Positions 25,149 through 34,995 of a stretch of 64,000 nt of DNA are shown piece by piece (within the stretch, counting starts at the first letter, position 1; each line of letters begins with the position of its first letter). This DNA is from Nitrospira sp. Its GTDB lineage: Bacteria > Nitrospirota > Nitrospiria > Nitrospirales > Nitrospiraceae. Location: assembly GCA_024998565.1 (NCBI GenBank), contig JACOEM010000001.1:642485-706484 (forward strand), read 5' to 3'. The position numbers and the translations under genes are program-made. The notes under the pieces were generated by a model. It saw only the letters and a program-made list of their open reading frames with translations, ran no database searches and was not told the DNA's origin.

Positions 25149-27797
25149 CTATTCCTTCAGCAGCCGTTGTTGCAGCTCAGCGAGCCGATTGAGTGCATCA
25201 AGGGGGGTCATGGAGAAGAGATCCATTTGGCGAACCTCCTCAAGCATAGGATGAGGCGCCGGGAGCGTGGCATCAAATTGAAGCGACTGCTGGTTCTCCT
25301 GCACTGGCCGTCCGGATGACGAAGAGGACTCAAGTTGAGCAAGGACGGTCTTGGCCCTATGTATCACCTGTTCAGGAAGACCTGCCAGTTGAGCAACATG
25401 GATTCCATAGCTGCGATCGGCGCCTCCACGAATAATCTTACGCAGAAATAGTACCTTCCCATCACGCTCCTGAACTGCAACGCAATAGTTCGTGATCCCT
25501 TCTCGTAGACTCTCCAATTGGGTCATTTCGTGATAATGGGTCGCGAAGAGCGTGCGCGCGCCGAGACGCTGAGGATCCTGGATGTATTCTGCAATTGCCC
25601 AGGCAATGCTCAGCCCGTCGTAGGTGCTCGTGCCGCGTCCGATTTCATCCAGGAGGATCAAGCTGCGAGGTGTGGCGCAGTTGAGGATATGGGCTGATTC
25701 CGTCATCTCAACCATGAAGGTACTCTGGCCACCTGCGAGGTTGTCGGAGGCGCCGACTCTGGTGAAAATGCGATCAGTCAGTCCGATGTGGGCTTCCGTG
25801 GCGGGGACAAAGCTCCCCATCTGCGCCATCAAGGCAATCAGAGCGACCTGTCTGAGGTAGGTGCTCTTCCCGGCCATGTTGGGGCCGGTCAGAATGTGCA
25901 GCCGGCTGGTAGCCAGATCCAGATGGGTATCGTTCGGGATAAATCCACCGGAAAGTTCAAGGCGTTCGACGACCGGGTGTCGTCCTTGAATAATATGAAG
26001 TCCATCACCTTCGTCGACGGTTGGTCGCGCGTAGCGATTGAGCGCGGCGGTTTCCGCGAGGGCGGCGATTACATCAAGGGTGGCCAATCGGCGGCTGATC
26101 TCCTGAAGACGGGATGTTTCCGCAGCGAGTCGTGTCCGGATTTGTTCGAACAGTGCTTGCTCCAGGGCGGTCAGTTTTGTGTCGGCTCCCGTGACCCGCT
26201 CTTCGAGTTCCTTCAACTCGGCAGTCATGAAGCGCTCGGCATTGACCAGAGTTTGCTTGCGGATGTAGTCGGGCGGTACGTTCCCGAGATTGGCCTTTGT
26301 GACTTCTATATAGTACCCAAAGACTTGGTTGTATCTGATTTTAAGCGACTCAACGCCGGTCCGTTCACGCTCTTTGGCTTCCAGGCCGGCAATCCAGCCT
26401 TTGCCCTCCCGGCTTGCCTTTCGAAGCTCATCGACCTCGGGGTGGAAGCCGCTCTTCAGGATGCTGCCGTCGCGAATTGATACGGGCGCCTCCTGTTCAA
26501 TGGCTCCTTCGATCAATTCGTAGAGATCCTGAGCGTTGTCCCATGACGACCTCAGGTCGGCGATGAGTGGAGAATCGAGCGCGGATAATTCGGACTGAAT
26601 GGCGGGGAGCGAAGAGACCGAAATCTTCAGCGCGAGGACGTCTCGCGGATTGGCAACTCCGAGGGACATGCGGCTACAGAGACGGGAAATGTCCTGGACG
26701 GTTCGCAAGGCTGTTCGGAGGCGAACTCGTGCGTCGATCTGTCGTTTGAGTTCGTCAACTGCTGTCAGTCGGACCTCGATTGCCGAACTGTTGACCAATG
26801 GCCGCAGGAGCCACTCACGGAGCAACCGGCTTCCCATGGCGGTGACGGTACGATCCAGAACGCCCAATAATGTATAGGCGGACTGGTTCGACGATTCTTC
26901 CGCGCGACCGGCAGGCCTGACGAGTTCCAGGTTACGGATGGTGACGCTGTCCAGGTGCATGGCGTCACGATCCTGTCTCACGCGTGGCGGACGGATATGG
27001 TCGAGCGGAGCCGACGGTTGGGTCTCCCTGACGTAGCGCAACACCGCTGCCCCGGCCTGAATGCCCAGTGTGAGGAGGTGGCAGCCGAAGGCTTCCAGGG
27101 AATGTACGTGAAACTGTTCCTGTAACGCGATGCGACCTTGCTCCTGGTCGAACCAGGTTGCAGGTTGCGTGCAGCATCGGGGACCGGTCAGATCGGCAGT
27201 CCACTGTAGTTTGCCCGGGGAGAGATCCTCTGGAAACAGCAATTCTTTCGGTTCAAGGCGCGCCAGTTCGTCCCGCAACGCGGCCTCTGCTTGTGGCCCA
27301 TGAAACTCACTGAGCCAGTAGTCTCCCGTTGAGACTTCAAGCGTAGCAAGGCCGTAGGAACATTCTTTGAGTCCAGTCCCTGCGGAACGAAGGCGCACGG
27401 ATACCGCGGCCAGCACGTTGGATTCCGTGGAGGGAAGGAATTCGCTGTCGATGAGTGTGCCGGGGGTATAGAGCCGGACGACCTCCCTGCGTACCAGACC
27501 CTTGGCGAGTTTGGGATCTTCGACCTGCTCGCACAGGGCGACGGTTCGTCCCGCACGGAGGAGTTTCGCGATGTAATTGGTGGCGGCGTGATAGGGGACA
27601 CCGCAGAGCGGGATGGGGGTCTCGCTGGATTTATCGCGAGATGTCAGCGCAATGGAGAGAAGCTTGCTCGCCTCCACCGCGTCTTCCTGGAACATTTCAT
27701 AGAAATCGCCGACACGGAAAAAGAGGATGGCATCGCGATAGGCCTGCTTGATGTCGCGGTATTGCCGCATCAATGGTGTGCCGTCGGCGTCACCCAT
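25149..27797 (-). CDS. mutS: DNA mismatch repair protein MutS
   Basis: This 882-residue protein recognises mismatches and small loops and recruits MutL. It starts MGDADGTPLMRQYRDIKQAYRDAILFFRVGDFYEMF, where FRVGDFYE is the mismatch-binding domain with its phenylalanine and glutamate. The ATPase is near the C-terminus: Walker A GPNMAGKST at residues 638-646, then TRVGASDNLAGGQSTFMVEMTE, DEIGRGTSTYDG and ATHYHEM. A C-terminal dimerisation helix follows. It overlaps the LapA-like gene upstream by eight bases, so translation is coupled. Confidence 0.97.
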   Translation of the reverse strand: MGDADGTPLMRQYRDIKQAYRDAILFFRVGDFYEMFQEDAVEASKLLSIALTSRDKSSETPIPLCGVPYHAATNYIAKLLRAGRTVALCEQVEDPKLAKGLVRREVVRLYTPGTLIDSEFLPSTESNVLAAVSVRLRSAGTGLKECSYGLATLEVSTGDYWLSEFHGPQAEAALRDELARLEPKELLFPEDLSPGKLQWTADLTGPRCCTQPATWFDQEQGRIALQEQFHVHSLEAFGCHLLTLGIQAGAAVLRYVRETQPSAPLDHIRPPRVRQDRDAMHLDSVTIRNLELVRPAGRAEESSNQSAYTLLGVLDRTVTAMGSRLLREWLLRPLVNSSAIEVRLTAVDELKRQIDARVRLRTALRTVQDISRLCSRMSLGVANPRDVLALKISVSSLPAIQSELSALDSPLIADLRSSWDNAQDLYELIEGAIEQEAPVSIRDGSILKSGFHPEVDELRKASREGKGWIAGLEAKERERTGVESLKIRYNQVFGYYIEVTKANLGNVPPDYIRKQTLVNAERFMTAELKELEERVTGADTKLTALEQALFEQIRTRLAAETSRLQEISRRLATLDVIAALAETAALNRYARPTVDEGDGLHIIQGRHPVVERLELSGGFIPNDTHLDLATSRLHILTGPNMAGKSTYLRQVALIALMAQMGSFVPATEAHIGLTDRIFTRVGASDNLAGGQSTFMVEMTESAHILNCATPRSLILLDEIGRGTSTYDGLSIAWAIAEYIQDPQRLGARTLFATHYHEMTQLESLREGITNYCVAVQERDGKVLFLRKIIRGGADRSYGIHVAQLAGLPEQVIHRAKTVLAQLESSSSSGRPVQENQQSLQFDATLPAPHPMLEEVRQMDLFSMTPLDALNRLAELQQRLLKE

Positions 27798-28134
27798 CGG
27801 AAGGCTCTCCCTCCGCCGGAATGTCCGAAGACGTCCCCACGCGACGGGCGGCTTTGTCGAGGGCCTGCCGGAGGCGTTCCAGATCTACCTCGGCCTCCTG
27901 CAGCGCCTTGGTTTTTCGCCGAAGTTCGATGCGGCCGCGCACCCAGGCCGGAAACAGCAGAATTCCGGACACTAACAACCCGACGCCGAAGGCCGCCAGA
28001 ATCGGTTTATAGATCAGGATTGAGGCGGATCGAAGACCGAAAAAATACCGCAGAGTGACTTCCTGCTCCTGGTTCTGCAAAAAAAACGACAGCGCGAGTA
28101 GCAGCAGCGTTCCCACCAATATCAATCGGATCAA
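27790..28134 (-). CDS. LapA-domain (DUF1049) membrane protein
   Basis: This is a 114-residue membrane protein with two hydrophobic segments (residues 2-20, LILVGTLLLLALSFF, and 43-62, PILAAFGVGLLVSGILLF). A charged coiled-coil tail (ELRRKTKALQEAEVDLERLRQALDKAARR) follows. The NQEQEVTLRYFF segment between the two membrane helices is typical of LapA-domain proteins, which are associated with lipopolysaccharide assembly in enterobacteria; here the role is unknown. The likely start is TTG at 28134, overlapping the tsaE stop. It lies between tsaE and mutS, with overlaps on both sides. Confidence 0.75.
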   Translation of the reverse strand: MIRLILVGTLLLLALSFFLQNQEQEVTLRYFFGLRSASILIYKPILAAFGVGLLVSGILLFPAWVRGRIELRRKTKALQEAEVDLERLRQALDKAARRVGTSSDIPAEGEPSDG

Positions 28135-28655
28135 TGCGGGGCCCTCCTTGGCCGGCTCAATTGTACACGGGTTTGCCGAGCCGCTCTAGTGGGGCGATCC
28201 GAGGAGAGGCGCGCGCGGAGTGCGTCCAGCAGACGCCGTGCCGCAGGGCCTCTGGCGGTGAGAATTGCGCGGCGGGTTGCCGGAGGGCGGTGCGACAAGT
28301 GGACATCGAGCCGGTCCGCCGGAAGGTCGTCGCCCCATCGGTCGGCCCATTCGATGGCCGTGACGGTATGGCCGTCTAAGTAGTCGTTGAGACCGGTGTC
28401 TTCGAGTTGAGCGGCGGTCAGCCGGTAAAGATCGGTGTGGACCAGTGGAAGGCGTCCTTGGTATTCGTGGATCAGTGTAAATGTGGGGCTGCTCACGTCC
28501 GTTGGTTCGGCGAGCAGTCCGTCTGCGATGCCTTTGACCAGCGAGGTCTTGCCTGCTCCCAGTTCACCGAACAGGGCGAGGACTTCGCCGCCCTGGAGGA
28601 GTGCGCCCAGGCAGCGGCCCAGGCGGTGTGTCTGTTGTGGAGATCGAAGCACCAT
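28131..28655 (-). CDS. tsaE: tRNA threonylcarbamoyladenosine biosynthesis protein TsaE
   Basis: This ATPase works with TsaB and TsaD to make the t6A modification at position 37 of ANN-decoding tRNAs. It has the P-loop GELGAGKTSLVKGIADGL near the N-terminus, DVSSPTFTLIHEYQG, and the VHTDLYRL and AIEWADRWGD motifs. The ATG at 28655 gives 174 residues, the usual length. An ATG at 28757 would add 34 residues of proline-rich sequence and overlap the end of the nnr gene; it cannot be ruled out. The C-terminus has a basic, arginine-rich extension (about 40 residues) that is not typical. It overlaps the next gene by four bases. Confidence 0.88.
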   Translation of the reverse strand: MVLRSPQQTHRLGRCLGALLQGGEVLALFGELGAGKTSLVKGIADGLLAEPTDVSSPTFTLIHEYQGRLPLVHTDLYRLTAAQLEDTGLNDYLDGHTVTAIEWADRWGDDLPADRLDVHLSHRPPATRRAILTARGPAARRLLDALRARLSSDRPTRAARQTRVQLSRPRRAPH

Positions 28656-28728
28656 ACGGCACGGTTTGCCGACAGGGGGACGCCCCGCCTGTAGCGGGCC
28701 GACAGGTGCCGCAGACGATGGCAACGGC

Positions 28729-30285
28729 TTAGGTGTGTGTGGTCTGCGCGAGGGCATGGGGGATGTGCTGAATGAGATCACTCGCAATCATGCCGGCTTG
28801 GCCGAGATGCTGGGCGGCCAAATCTCCGGCCAGACCATGAAAGTAGGTTGCGGCACAGGCAGCGTCCCAAGGGGCCAAGCCTTGAGCGAGCAGTCCGCCG
28901 ACCATGCCCGTCAAGACATCACCGGTTCCCGCGGTGGCCATGCCGGGATTGCCGGTCGGGCAGATGGCTGCCAGGCCATCCGGGCGCGCAATCACCGTGC
29001 GGGCCCCTTTGAGAATGACAAAGACGCCGCGTTCCCGCGCAAATCTCGTTGCCGTGCCAAGACGATCTTCATTGACTGATTGTGTGGTCGCCTCGGCTTC
29101 CAATCTGGCCATCTCGCCGGGATGAGGGGTGATAATCGGTGGTCGTTTGCACTCGGTCAGTAGCGAGGACTTTCCTGCCAATGCATTCAATGCATCGGCA
29201 TCGAGTACGCAAGGCTTGTCGATTCGCTTCACGAATTCCTGCACCAGTTCGACGGTCTCAGGATGGGTGGTCAGGCCCGGTCCGATCGCGACGGCATCCC
29301 TGGCGCCGCCGAACGCGAGCAAGCGTTCCAAGCCGGAACGCGCGAAGGTCCGGGCTTTGGTCTCCGGCATCGGGAGGGTCATCACTTCGAGGAGTTTGGC
29401 TTCCAGAATATCATTGGCGCTCGACGGGATCGCGGCCGTCACCAGGCCGGTTCCGATGCGCAGGGCTGAGAGCGCTGCCATGGCCGCGGCGCCTGTCTTG
29501 CCGACCGAGCCGGCGATGACGCCGAGGTGGCCGTAGGTGCCTTTGTGTGCCGAGGGGCGTCGTGGGGGGAGTGCCGCGCGCATGGCCCTATCGGTCAGCA
29601 GCATCAGCCGACTTCCGACGGAGTCGACAAACGAGGCGGGAATCCCAATATCCACGAGTCGAACCGTTCCGGCGCAATCGATGCCGGATCCACTATAGAG
29701 TCCTGCTTTCGGTAACCCGAAGGTCACCGTGAGATCGGCGCGTACGGCGGCTCCCAGCACCGCTCCGGTATCGGCATGCAGGCCTGATGGAAGATCGACG
29801 GCCACGGTCGGGCGGCCTGAGGCGGTCATGGCCTCGATCGCATCACGATAGAGTCCGGTGACGGGGGTGGAGAGGCCGGTGCCTAGAATCGCATCGACGA
29901 GAATATCGCCGCTCGCCAACCGCCGTTGTATGGCCTCGACGTCAGTAGGGCTTGTGACGGCCGATTTCCCTGCCGACCGGAGAAAGCGCTGGTACATCGT
30001 CTTTGCATCGCGACTGAGATCGTCGGGGGACGCGAGCAGCAGGATGTGGACGCGGGCTTGTTTTCGTCGTAACAGCCGCCCGACGACAAAACCGTCTCCC
30101 CCGTTATTCCCCTTGCCGCAGAGGATGATGACCGATTTTTCGGCGAGTGGGGCGTACCGGGCTTCGAGTTGGGTGACGACCCCCGCTCCGGCTCGTTCCA
30201 TCAGCGTCAGGGACGGCACTGAGGCTTCCGTGATGGTCCGCTGATCCAGGGCTCGCATTTGCTCGGCGGTTACGATCGGTATCAT
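28729..30285 (-). CDS. nnr: Bifunctional NAD(P)H-hydrate epimerase/dehydratase
   Basis: This is a 518-residue repair enzyme that corrects damaged (hydrated) NAD(P)H. The N-terminal YjeF_N epimerase domain covers residues 1-215 (VTAEQMRALDQRTI, then GKGNNGGDGFVVGRLL). The C-terminal ADP-dependent dehydratase domain begins near residue 230 (AHKGTYGHLGVIAGSVGKTGAAAMAA) and ends with the active-site motif NPGMATAGTGDVLTGMVGG. Both domains look intact. The ATG at 30285 follows a gap of 67 bases after pdxJ. tsaE is downstream, as in many bacteria where nnr and tsaE lie together. Confidence 0.93.
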   Translation of the reverse strand: MIPIVTAEQMRALDQRTITEASVPSLTLMERAGAGVVTQLEARYAPLAEKSVIILCGKGNNGGDGFVVGRLLRRKQARVHILLLASPDDLSRDAKTMYQRFLRSAGKSAVTSPTDVEAIQRRLASGDILVDAILGTGLSTPVTGLYRDAIEAMTASGRPTVAVDLPSGLHADTGAVLGAAVRADLTVTFGLPKAGLYSGSGIDCAGTVRLVDIGIPASFVDSVGSRLMLLTDRAMRAALPPRRPSAHKGTYGHLGVIAGSVGKTGAAAMAALSALRIGTGLVTAAIPSSANDILEAKLLEVMTLPMPETKARTFARSGLERLLAFGGARDAVAIGPGLTTHPETVELVQEFVKRIDKPCVLDADALNALAGKSSLLTECKRPPIITPHPGEMARLEAEATTQSVNEDRLGTATRFARERGVFVILKGARTVIARPDGLAAICPTGNPGMATAGTGDVLTGMVGGLLAQGLAPWDAACAATYFHGLAGDLAAQHLGQAGMIASDLIQHIPHALAQTTHT

Positions 30286-30352
30286 ATGTTCTGTGACTCC
30301 CGGTCGGTTTCTCGCGGCGAGGCTGAGAGCCCGTGCCGTGGTGCTGTTCGAA

Positions 30353-31066
30353 TTAGGCTATTAATTCTTTCATTTCGCGCACCGCCTGGACCAATCCGAC
30401 CATGACGGATCGGGCGATGATGCTGTGGCCGATGTTGAATTCCACAATCTCGGGCAACTTGGCGAGTCGTTTCACATTTTTGTAGGTCAAGCCATGCCCG
30501 GCGTTCACGCCGAGGCCGAGCTTGTAGGCCAGTTTGGCTGCCTGGGTAATGGCTTCGAATTCCTCGTCTTCCTCCTTCGACCGCTTGGCGTTGGAGTAGC
30601 GGCCGGTATGTAACTCGACATAGGCTGCGCCGATTTTGTGCGCCGCCTTGATTTGGTCGAGGCTCGGTTCGACAAACAGGCTTGTTGGGATGCCTCCGTC
30701 CCGGAGCAGATCGACGATTTTCTGAATGCGATCGCGGTGGTTGGCGACATCGAGGCCGCCTTCGGTGGTCAGTTCTTGGCGGCGTTCCGGGACGAGTGTC
30801 ACCAGATCCGGTTTCACGCTCAGGGCGATCTTGGCCATGGCGTCGTCGGCGGCCATCTCCAGGTCCAGTTTGGTTCGCACGATTTCCCGCAGCATGGTGA
30901 GGTCTCGATCTTGAATATGCCGGCGGTCTTCCCGCAGATGCACGACCAGGCCATCCGCCCCGGCTAATTCCACAAGAAGGGCTGCGGTCAGCGGGTCAGG
31001 ATCGGTCCCTCCGCGCGCCTGCCGGAGTGTCGCTACATGATCGATATTTACACCCAGTCGAGCCAT
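30353..31066 (-). CDS. pdxJ: Pyridoxine 5'-phosphate synthase PdxJ
   Basis: This is a 237-residue enzyme that condenses 1-deoxyxylulose 5-phosphate with 3-amino-2-oxopropyl phosphate in the last ring-forming step of the DXP-dependent vitamin B6 pathway. It starts [25 protein letters not shown], typical of the family; [15 protein letters not shown] and the TTEGGLDV and HTGRYSNA segments follow. The start at 31066 has ggagg upstream; a longer start at 31090 is less typical. In many bacteria acpS follows pdxJ, but here nnr is next and no acpS gene is seen. Confidence 0.95.
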   Translation of the reverse strand: MARLGVNIDHVATLRQARGGTDPDPLTAALLVELAGADGLVVHLREDRRHIQDRDLTMLREIVRTKLDLEMAADDAMAKIALSVKPDLVTLVPERRQELTTEGGLDVANHRDRIQKIVDLLRDGGIPTSLFVEPSLDQIKAAHKIGAAYVELHTGRYSNAKRSKEEDEEFEAITQAAKLAYKLGLGVNAGHGLTYKNVKRLAKLPEIVEFNIGHSIIARSVMVGLVQAVREMKELIA

Positions 31067-31367
31067 TACGCCTCCGCGATTTCCCTGCATATCATAGGAG
31101 AAAGATTTCGGAACTGGTCGAAATTCATAGACAATTCTCTCGTTACTGAGGCATTATTAACAGAAGACGGTATGGGGGAGCAAGGAGCCAGGTTGTGGGA
31201 AGCCTCACTGTTTTGAGTGTGACCACGGTAGGGCGTTCGTGCCCAAGTCCTGACAATCGTAGCGAAATTGACTCGTTTTGAGGCCTCCATTAAAATACGC
31301 CCCTTTCAGAGGCATGGCGACCGAATCTGTTCGGCAGAGGACCCGCCTGTAGGAGTCTGACAAATTC
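31067..31367. other. 301-base divergent intergenic region (pdxJ / alaC)
   Basis: The region holds no convincing gene. Its right half carries the strong promoter of the alaC operon. For pdxJ only weak, AT-rich candidates are visible (ttaataat on the minus strand near 31150), so I do not assign a promoter for it. Confidence 0.4.
31268..31296 (+). promoter_or_regulatory. Sigma-70 promoter of the alaC-hom-thrC-apgM-lysC-cimA operon
   Basis: TTGACT (31268-31273) is followed by an optimal 17-base spacer and TAAAAT (31291-31296). Both boxes match five of six consensus bases. Transcription would start about 65 bases before alaC. Confidence 0.7.
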
Positions 31368-32564
31368 ATGGCGATCGGCGACGGATTTTACCGCATTAAA
31401 CGACTTCCCCCCTACGTATTTGCACAAGTACAAACCCTGAAACTTGAGGCGCGTCAGCGGGGCGAGGATATCATCGACTTCGGCATGGGCAATCCCGATC
31501 AGCCGACGCCGCCTCATATCGTCGACAAGTTGATCGAGGCGTCGAAGAAGGCCAAGAATCACCGTTATTCGGCCTCTCGCGGGATCACGAAGCTGCGTCA
31601 TGCGATTACCGGTTGGTATAAGCGCAATTACGATGTGGATTTGGATCCCGAGACCGAAGCGATCGTGACGATCGGTTCCAAGGAAGGCATTGCCCACTTG
31701 GCGCTGGCCACGATCGGGCCAGGCGATGTGGTGCTGACGCCCACGCCCACCTATCCCATCCATATGTACAGTTTTATCATCGCCGGCGGGGAAGTGCGCG
31801 GGATTGAACTGCGGCAGGACAGCGATTTTTTCGACGACCTGTTGCGTGTCTATCGCCAAACCCTCCCGCGTCCGCGTATTCTCGTGATCAATTTCCCGCA
31901 CAATCCGACGACCGCCGTGGTCGATCTTGAGTTTTTCAAGAAGATCGTCGCGTTTGCCAAGGAACACGACGTGATTGTGATTCATGACCTGGCCTATGCC
32001 GATATCGCGTTCGACGGCTATAAGGCGCCGAGTTTTCTACAGGTGCCGGAAGCGAAGGATGTGGGCGTGGAGTTTTATACCCTCTCCAAGGCCTACAACA
32101 TGCCCGGCTGGAGAGTCGGATTCTGCGTCGGTAACCGCGAAGTAGTCGGCGCGCTCGCGAAGCTGAAGAGCTATCTCGACTACGGAATTTTTCAGCCGAT
32201 TCAGATTGCCAGTACGGTGGCGTTGAATGGCCCACAGGACTGCGTCAAGGAAGTCGTGCAGCGGTATCAAAACCGTCGCAATGTGCTTGTGAACGGGCTG
32301 AATCGTATCGGCTGGCCGGTGGCACTACCCCGCGCGACCATGTTCGTCTGGGCTCGTATTCCGGACCCGTTCCGGCATATGGGATCGCTGGAGTTTTCGA
32401 AGCTGCTTCTTCGGGAAGCCAAGGTCGCGGTGTCGCCAGGAATCGGGTTCGGAGAGGGTGGAGATGAATTCGTGCGGTTTGCGCTGGTGGAAAATGAACA
32501 TCGCACGCGGCAGGCTTTGCGCGGGATCCGCAAAGTGCTGAATTTGGATGACCAGGAATCATGA
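31368..32564 (+). CDS. alaC: Class-I aminotransferase, AlaC type
   Basis: This is a 398-residue PLP enzyme of the alanine/LL-diaminopimelate aminotransferase group. The motifs are [34 protein letters not shown] and [12 protein letters not shown]. The PLP lysine is Lys241 in [15 protein letters not shown]. The close match of these motifs to AlaC (glutamate-pyruvate transaminase) supports that name, although LL-DAP or aspartate aminotransferase is possible. It heads an operon for threonine and citramalate synthesis, which would allow a role in aspartate or alanine supply. The following hom gene overlaps it by four bases. Confidence 0.88.
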   Translation: MAIGDGFYRIKRLPPYVFAQVQTLKLEARQRGEDIIDFGMGNPDQPTPPHIVDKLIEASKKAKNHRYSASRGITKLRHAITGWYKRNYDVDLDPETEAIVTIGSKEGIAHLALATIGPGDVVLTPTPTYPIHMYSFIIAGGEVRGIELRQDSDFFDDLLRVYRQTLPRPRILVINFPHNPTTAVVDLEFFKKIVAFAKEHDVIVIHDLAYADIAFDGYKAPSFLQVPEAKDVGVEFYTLSKAYNMPGWRVGFCVGNREVVGALAKLKSYLDYGIFQPIQIASTVALNGPQDCVKEVVQRYQNRRNVLVNGLNRIGWPVALPRATMFVWARIPDPFRHMGSLEFSKLLLREAKVAVSPGIGFGEGGDEFVRFALVENEHRTRQALRGIRKVLNLDDQES

Positions 32565-33874
32565 AGAGTGAGATCGGCGTCGGGTTAATCGGATTTGGAA
32601 CGGTCGGCACCGGTGTGGCTCGGGTGCTGATCGAAAATGCTGAGCTGATTCGTCGGCGGGTGGGCGTGCCCGTCAAGCTGGTTCGCATCGCGGACCTCGA
32701 CATCACGCGCGATCGCGGCACTGCGATTCCTCCGGGCGTGCTCACGACGGATATTCAGCAAGTCGTCACGGATCCACGGGTGGATATCGTCATCGAATTG
32801 ATCGGCGGCTATGACTTCGCCAAGCGCGTGATTCTGGATGCCATTCAGCGTGGTAAACATGTAGTCACGGCCAACAAGGCCTTGCTGGCCGTGCATGGTG
32901 AAGAGATCTTTGCCGCGGCGTCGCGTCAAGGCATCGACCTCGGCTTCGAGGCGAGCGTGGGCGGCGGAATTCCAGTCATCCGCGCATTGATGGAAGGATT
33001 GGCTGCGAATAATATTCAGTCGATCTATGGCATCATCAACGGCACCTCGAACTATATTCTCAGCCGGATGACCAGTGAAGGGCAGCGTTTTGACGTGGTG
33101 TTGGAGGAGGCGAAACGTGCCGGCTACGCAGAGGCCGACCCCACGTTCGATGTGGCGGGCATTGATTCGGCGCACAAACTGACCATCATGGTCAGTCTGG
33201 CTTACGGCACGCCTGTCAATTTCAAAGAGATCTACACAGAAGGTATCACCGGGCTCACGCCGCTCGACATTGCCTACGCGAAGGAGTTCGGGTTTACCAT
33301 CAAGCTGCTGGCGATCGCAAAATACTCCGAGGGCGAGATCGAGGCACGCGTGCATCCGACGATGGTGCCGTCGGCTTCCCAAATCGCCAAGGTCGACGGT
33401 GTCTACAATGCGATCCAGCTGGTGGGCGATGCCGTCGAAGATGTGGTGCTGTATGGTCGGGGCGCGGGGTCGATGCCGACGGGAAGTGCGGTCGTGAGCG
33501 ATGTCATGGCCATCGCGCGCAATCTCCTCAAAGATGCCGCCGGGCGTGTCCCGCCTGCATCCTATCAGCCCGATCAGCGTCGGCCGTTGCGCATGCGGCC
33601 GATGGAAGAAATAACCTCGCTCTACTACATTCGCTTTATGGTGGTCGATCGGCCGGGCGTCTTGTCGCAGATTGCCGGAGTCCTGGGTCGTTATGGGATC
33701 AGCATTTCGTCGGTGTTGCAGCAGGGACGCAAAGAGGGGCAGACGGTGCCGGTCGTCATCATGACACATATGGCAAAGGAGCGGGACATTCAGAACGCGC
33801 TCCGTGAAATCAACCCCATGTCCTACATCTCCGAGCCCACGACGCTGATCAGGGTCGAAGGGCGGGATGAATGA
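32561..33874 (+). CDS. hom: Homoserine dehydrogenase
   Basis: This is a 437-residue NAD(P)-dependent enzyme that reduces aspartate semialdehyde to homoserine. It has the Rossmann motif [13 protein letters not shown] at the start, the catalytic region [36 protein letters not shown], and the [13 protein letters not shown]-type segment. A C-terminal ACT domain (residues about 350-430, [21 protein letters not shown]) suggests feedback inhibition by threonine. It overlaps alaC (ATGA) and precedes threonine synthase by 44 bases. Confidence 0.96.
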   Translation: MKSEIGVGLIGFGTVGTGVARVLIENAELIRRRVGVPVKLVRIADLDITRDRGTAIPPGVLTTDIQQVVTDPRVDIVIELIGGYDFAKRVILDAIQRGKHVVTANKALLAVHGEEIFAAASRQGIDLGFEASVGGGIPVIRALMEGLAANNIQSIYGIINGTSNYILSRMTSEGQRFDVVLEEAKRAGYAEADPTFDVAGIDSAHKLTIMVSLAYGTPVNFKEIYTEGITGLTPLDIAYAKEFGFTIKLLAIAKYSEGEIEARVHPTMVPSASQIAKVDGVYNAIQLVGDAVEDVVLYGRGAGSMPTGSAVVSDVMAIARNLLKDAAGRVPPASYQPDQRRPLRMRPMEEITSLYYIRFMVVDRPGVLSQIAGVLGRYGISISSVLQQGRKEGQTVPVVIMTHMAKERDIQNALREINPMSYISEPTTLIRVEGRDE

Positions 33875-33918
33875 AGGGGGCTCTCCGGCTTGCTGAGAGG
33901 ATGGTTGAGTAGACTCTT

Positions 33919-34977
33919 ATGATTCGTTGGCGTGGGATCATCGAAGAATACCGGAAGTTCCTGCCGGTCACGGCCCAGACACCCGTGATCACGCTGGGCG
34001 AAGGCCATACTCCACTCATCCGCGCGGCGCGGCTTGCGAAGAAGATCGCTCCGGGGATTGATCTGTATCTGAAGTATGAAGGCATGAACCCCACCGGATC
34101 CTTCAAGGATCGCGGCATGACTATGGCGATTTCCAAGGCTGTCGAAGGGGGCGCGCGGGCGGTCATTTGCGCCTCCACCGGAAATACGTCTGCCTCCGCT
34201 GCCGCGTACGGGGCCAGGGCGGGTATTGCCGTGTACGTGCTCATTCCGGCCGGTAAGATCGCCCTGGGGAAATTGTCGCAGGCGATGATGCACCAGGCCA
34301 CGGTCATTCAAGTCGAAGGGAATTTTGACCAGGCGTTGACCATCGTCAAAGAGCTGTCGGCCACGTATCCCGTTGAGTTGGTCAATTCTCTGAACCCCTT
34401 CCGGATCGAGGGGCAGAAAACGGCGGCCATGGAGATTTGCGACGATCTCGGCGATGCACCGGCTATGCATGTACTTCCTGTAGGGAATGCAGGTAATATC
34501 ACCGCCTATTGGAACGGCTATCGGGAGTATCGTGCGGCCAATCAGACGACGCGGTTGCCTCGGATGATGGGATTTCAGGCCGCCGGTGCGGCGCCGATTG
34601 TCTTAGGCCATATCGTCGAAGAGCCACAGACGGTGGCTACGGCGATCCGAATCGGCAATCCGGCCAGTTGGCAATCGGCCCTCACGGCGGTGAAGGAGTC
34701 GTCCGGTGCCATCGATATGGTCTCCGATGAAGAAATTCTGCATGCCTATGCCCTGGTGGCCAGTGAGGAAGGCGTCTTTTGTGAACCAGCATCCGCTACG
34801 TCCGTGGCCGGTGTCATTAAGTTGAGTCAGGCCGGACAATTAAAAGAAGGTACCACGGTTGTGTGTACGTTGACCGGGCATGGTTTGAAGGATGCCGATA
34901 CGGCGATCGGCATTTCACGACAGCCTCAAACAGTGAGAGCCACCCGCGATGATGTGGCCCGCCTCCTTCATGTCTGA
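33919..34977 (+). CDS. thrC: Threonine synthase
   Basis: This is a 352-residue PLP enzyme that converts O-phosphohomoserine to threonine. It begins with the [18 protein letters not shown] motif and carries the PLP lysine at Lys63 in [11 protein letters not shown]. The glycine-rich phosphate loop is [14 protein letters not shown]. The length is that of the shorter bacterial threonine synthases (ThrC class II). The next gene, of the apgM family, may supply the phosphohomoserine that it uses. The start at 33919 is ATG with gagaggatgg upstream. Confidence 0.95.
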   Translation: MIRWRGIIEEYRKFLPVTAQTPVITLGEGHTPLIRAARLAKKIAPGIDLYLKYEGMNPTGSFKDRGMTMAISKAVEGGARAVICASTGNTSASAAAYGARAGIAVYVLIPAGKIALGKLSQAMMHQATVIQVEGNFDQALTIVKELSATYPVELVNSLNPFRIEGQKTAAMEICDDLGDAPAMHVLPVGNAGNITAYWNGYREYRAANQTTRLPRMMGFQAAGAAPIVLGHIVEEPQTVATAIRIGNPASWQSALTAVKESSGAIDMVSDEEILHAYALVASEEGVFCEPASATSVAGVIKLSQAGQLKEGTTVVCTLTGHGLKDADTAIGISRQPQTVRATRDDVARLLHV

Positions 34978-34995
34978 TTACCTCAGGAACATTGC

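Noticed and set aside
31066-31290. 74-codon minus-strand frame upstream of pdxJ
   Set aside because: It lacks any motif and lies over the alaC promoter; pdxJ has a good start of its own.
32585-33769. 394-codon minus-strand frame opposite hom
   Set aside because: Also an antisense shadow; the translation is His/Asp/Arg-rich with no domain, while hom itself is unmistakable.
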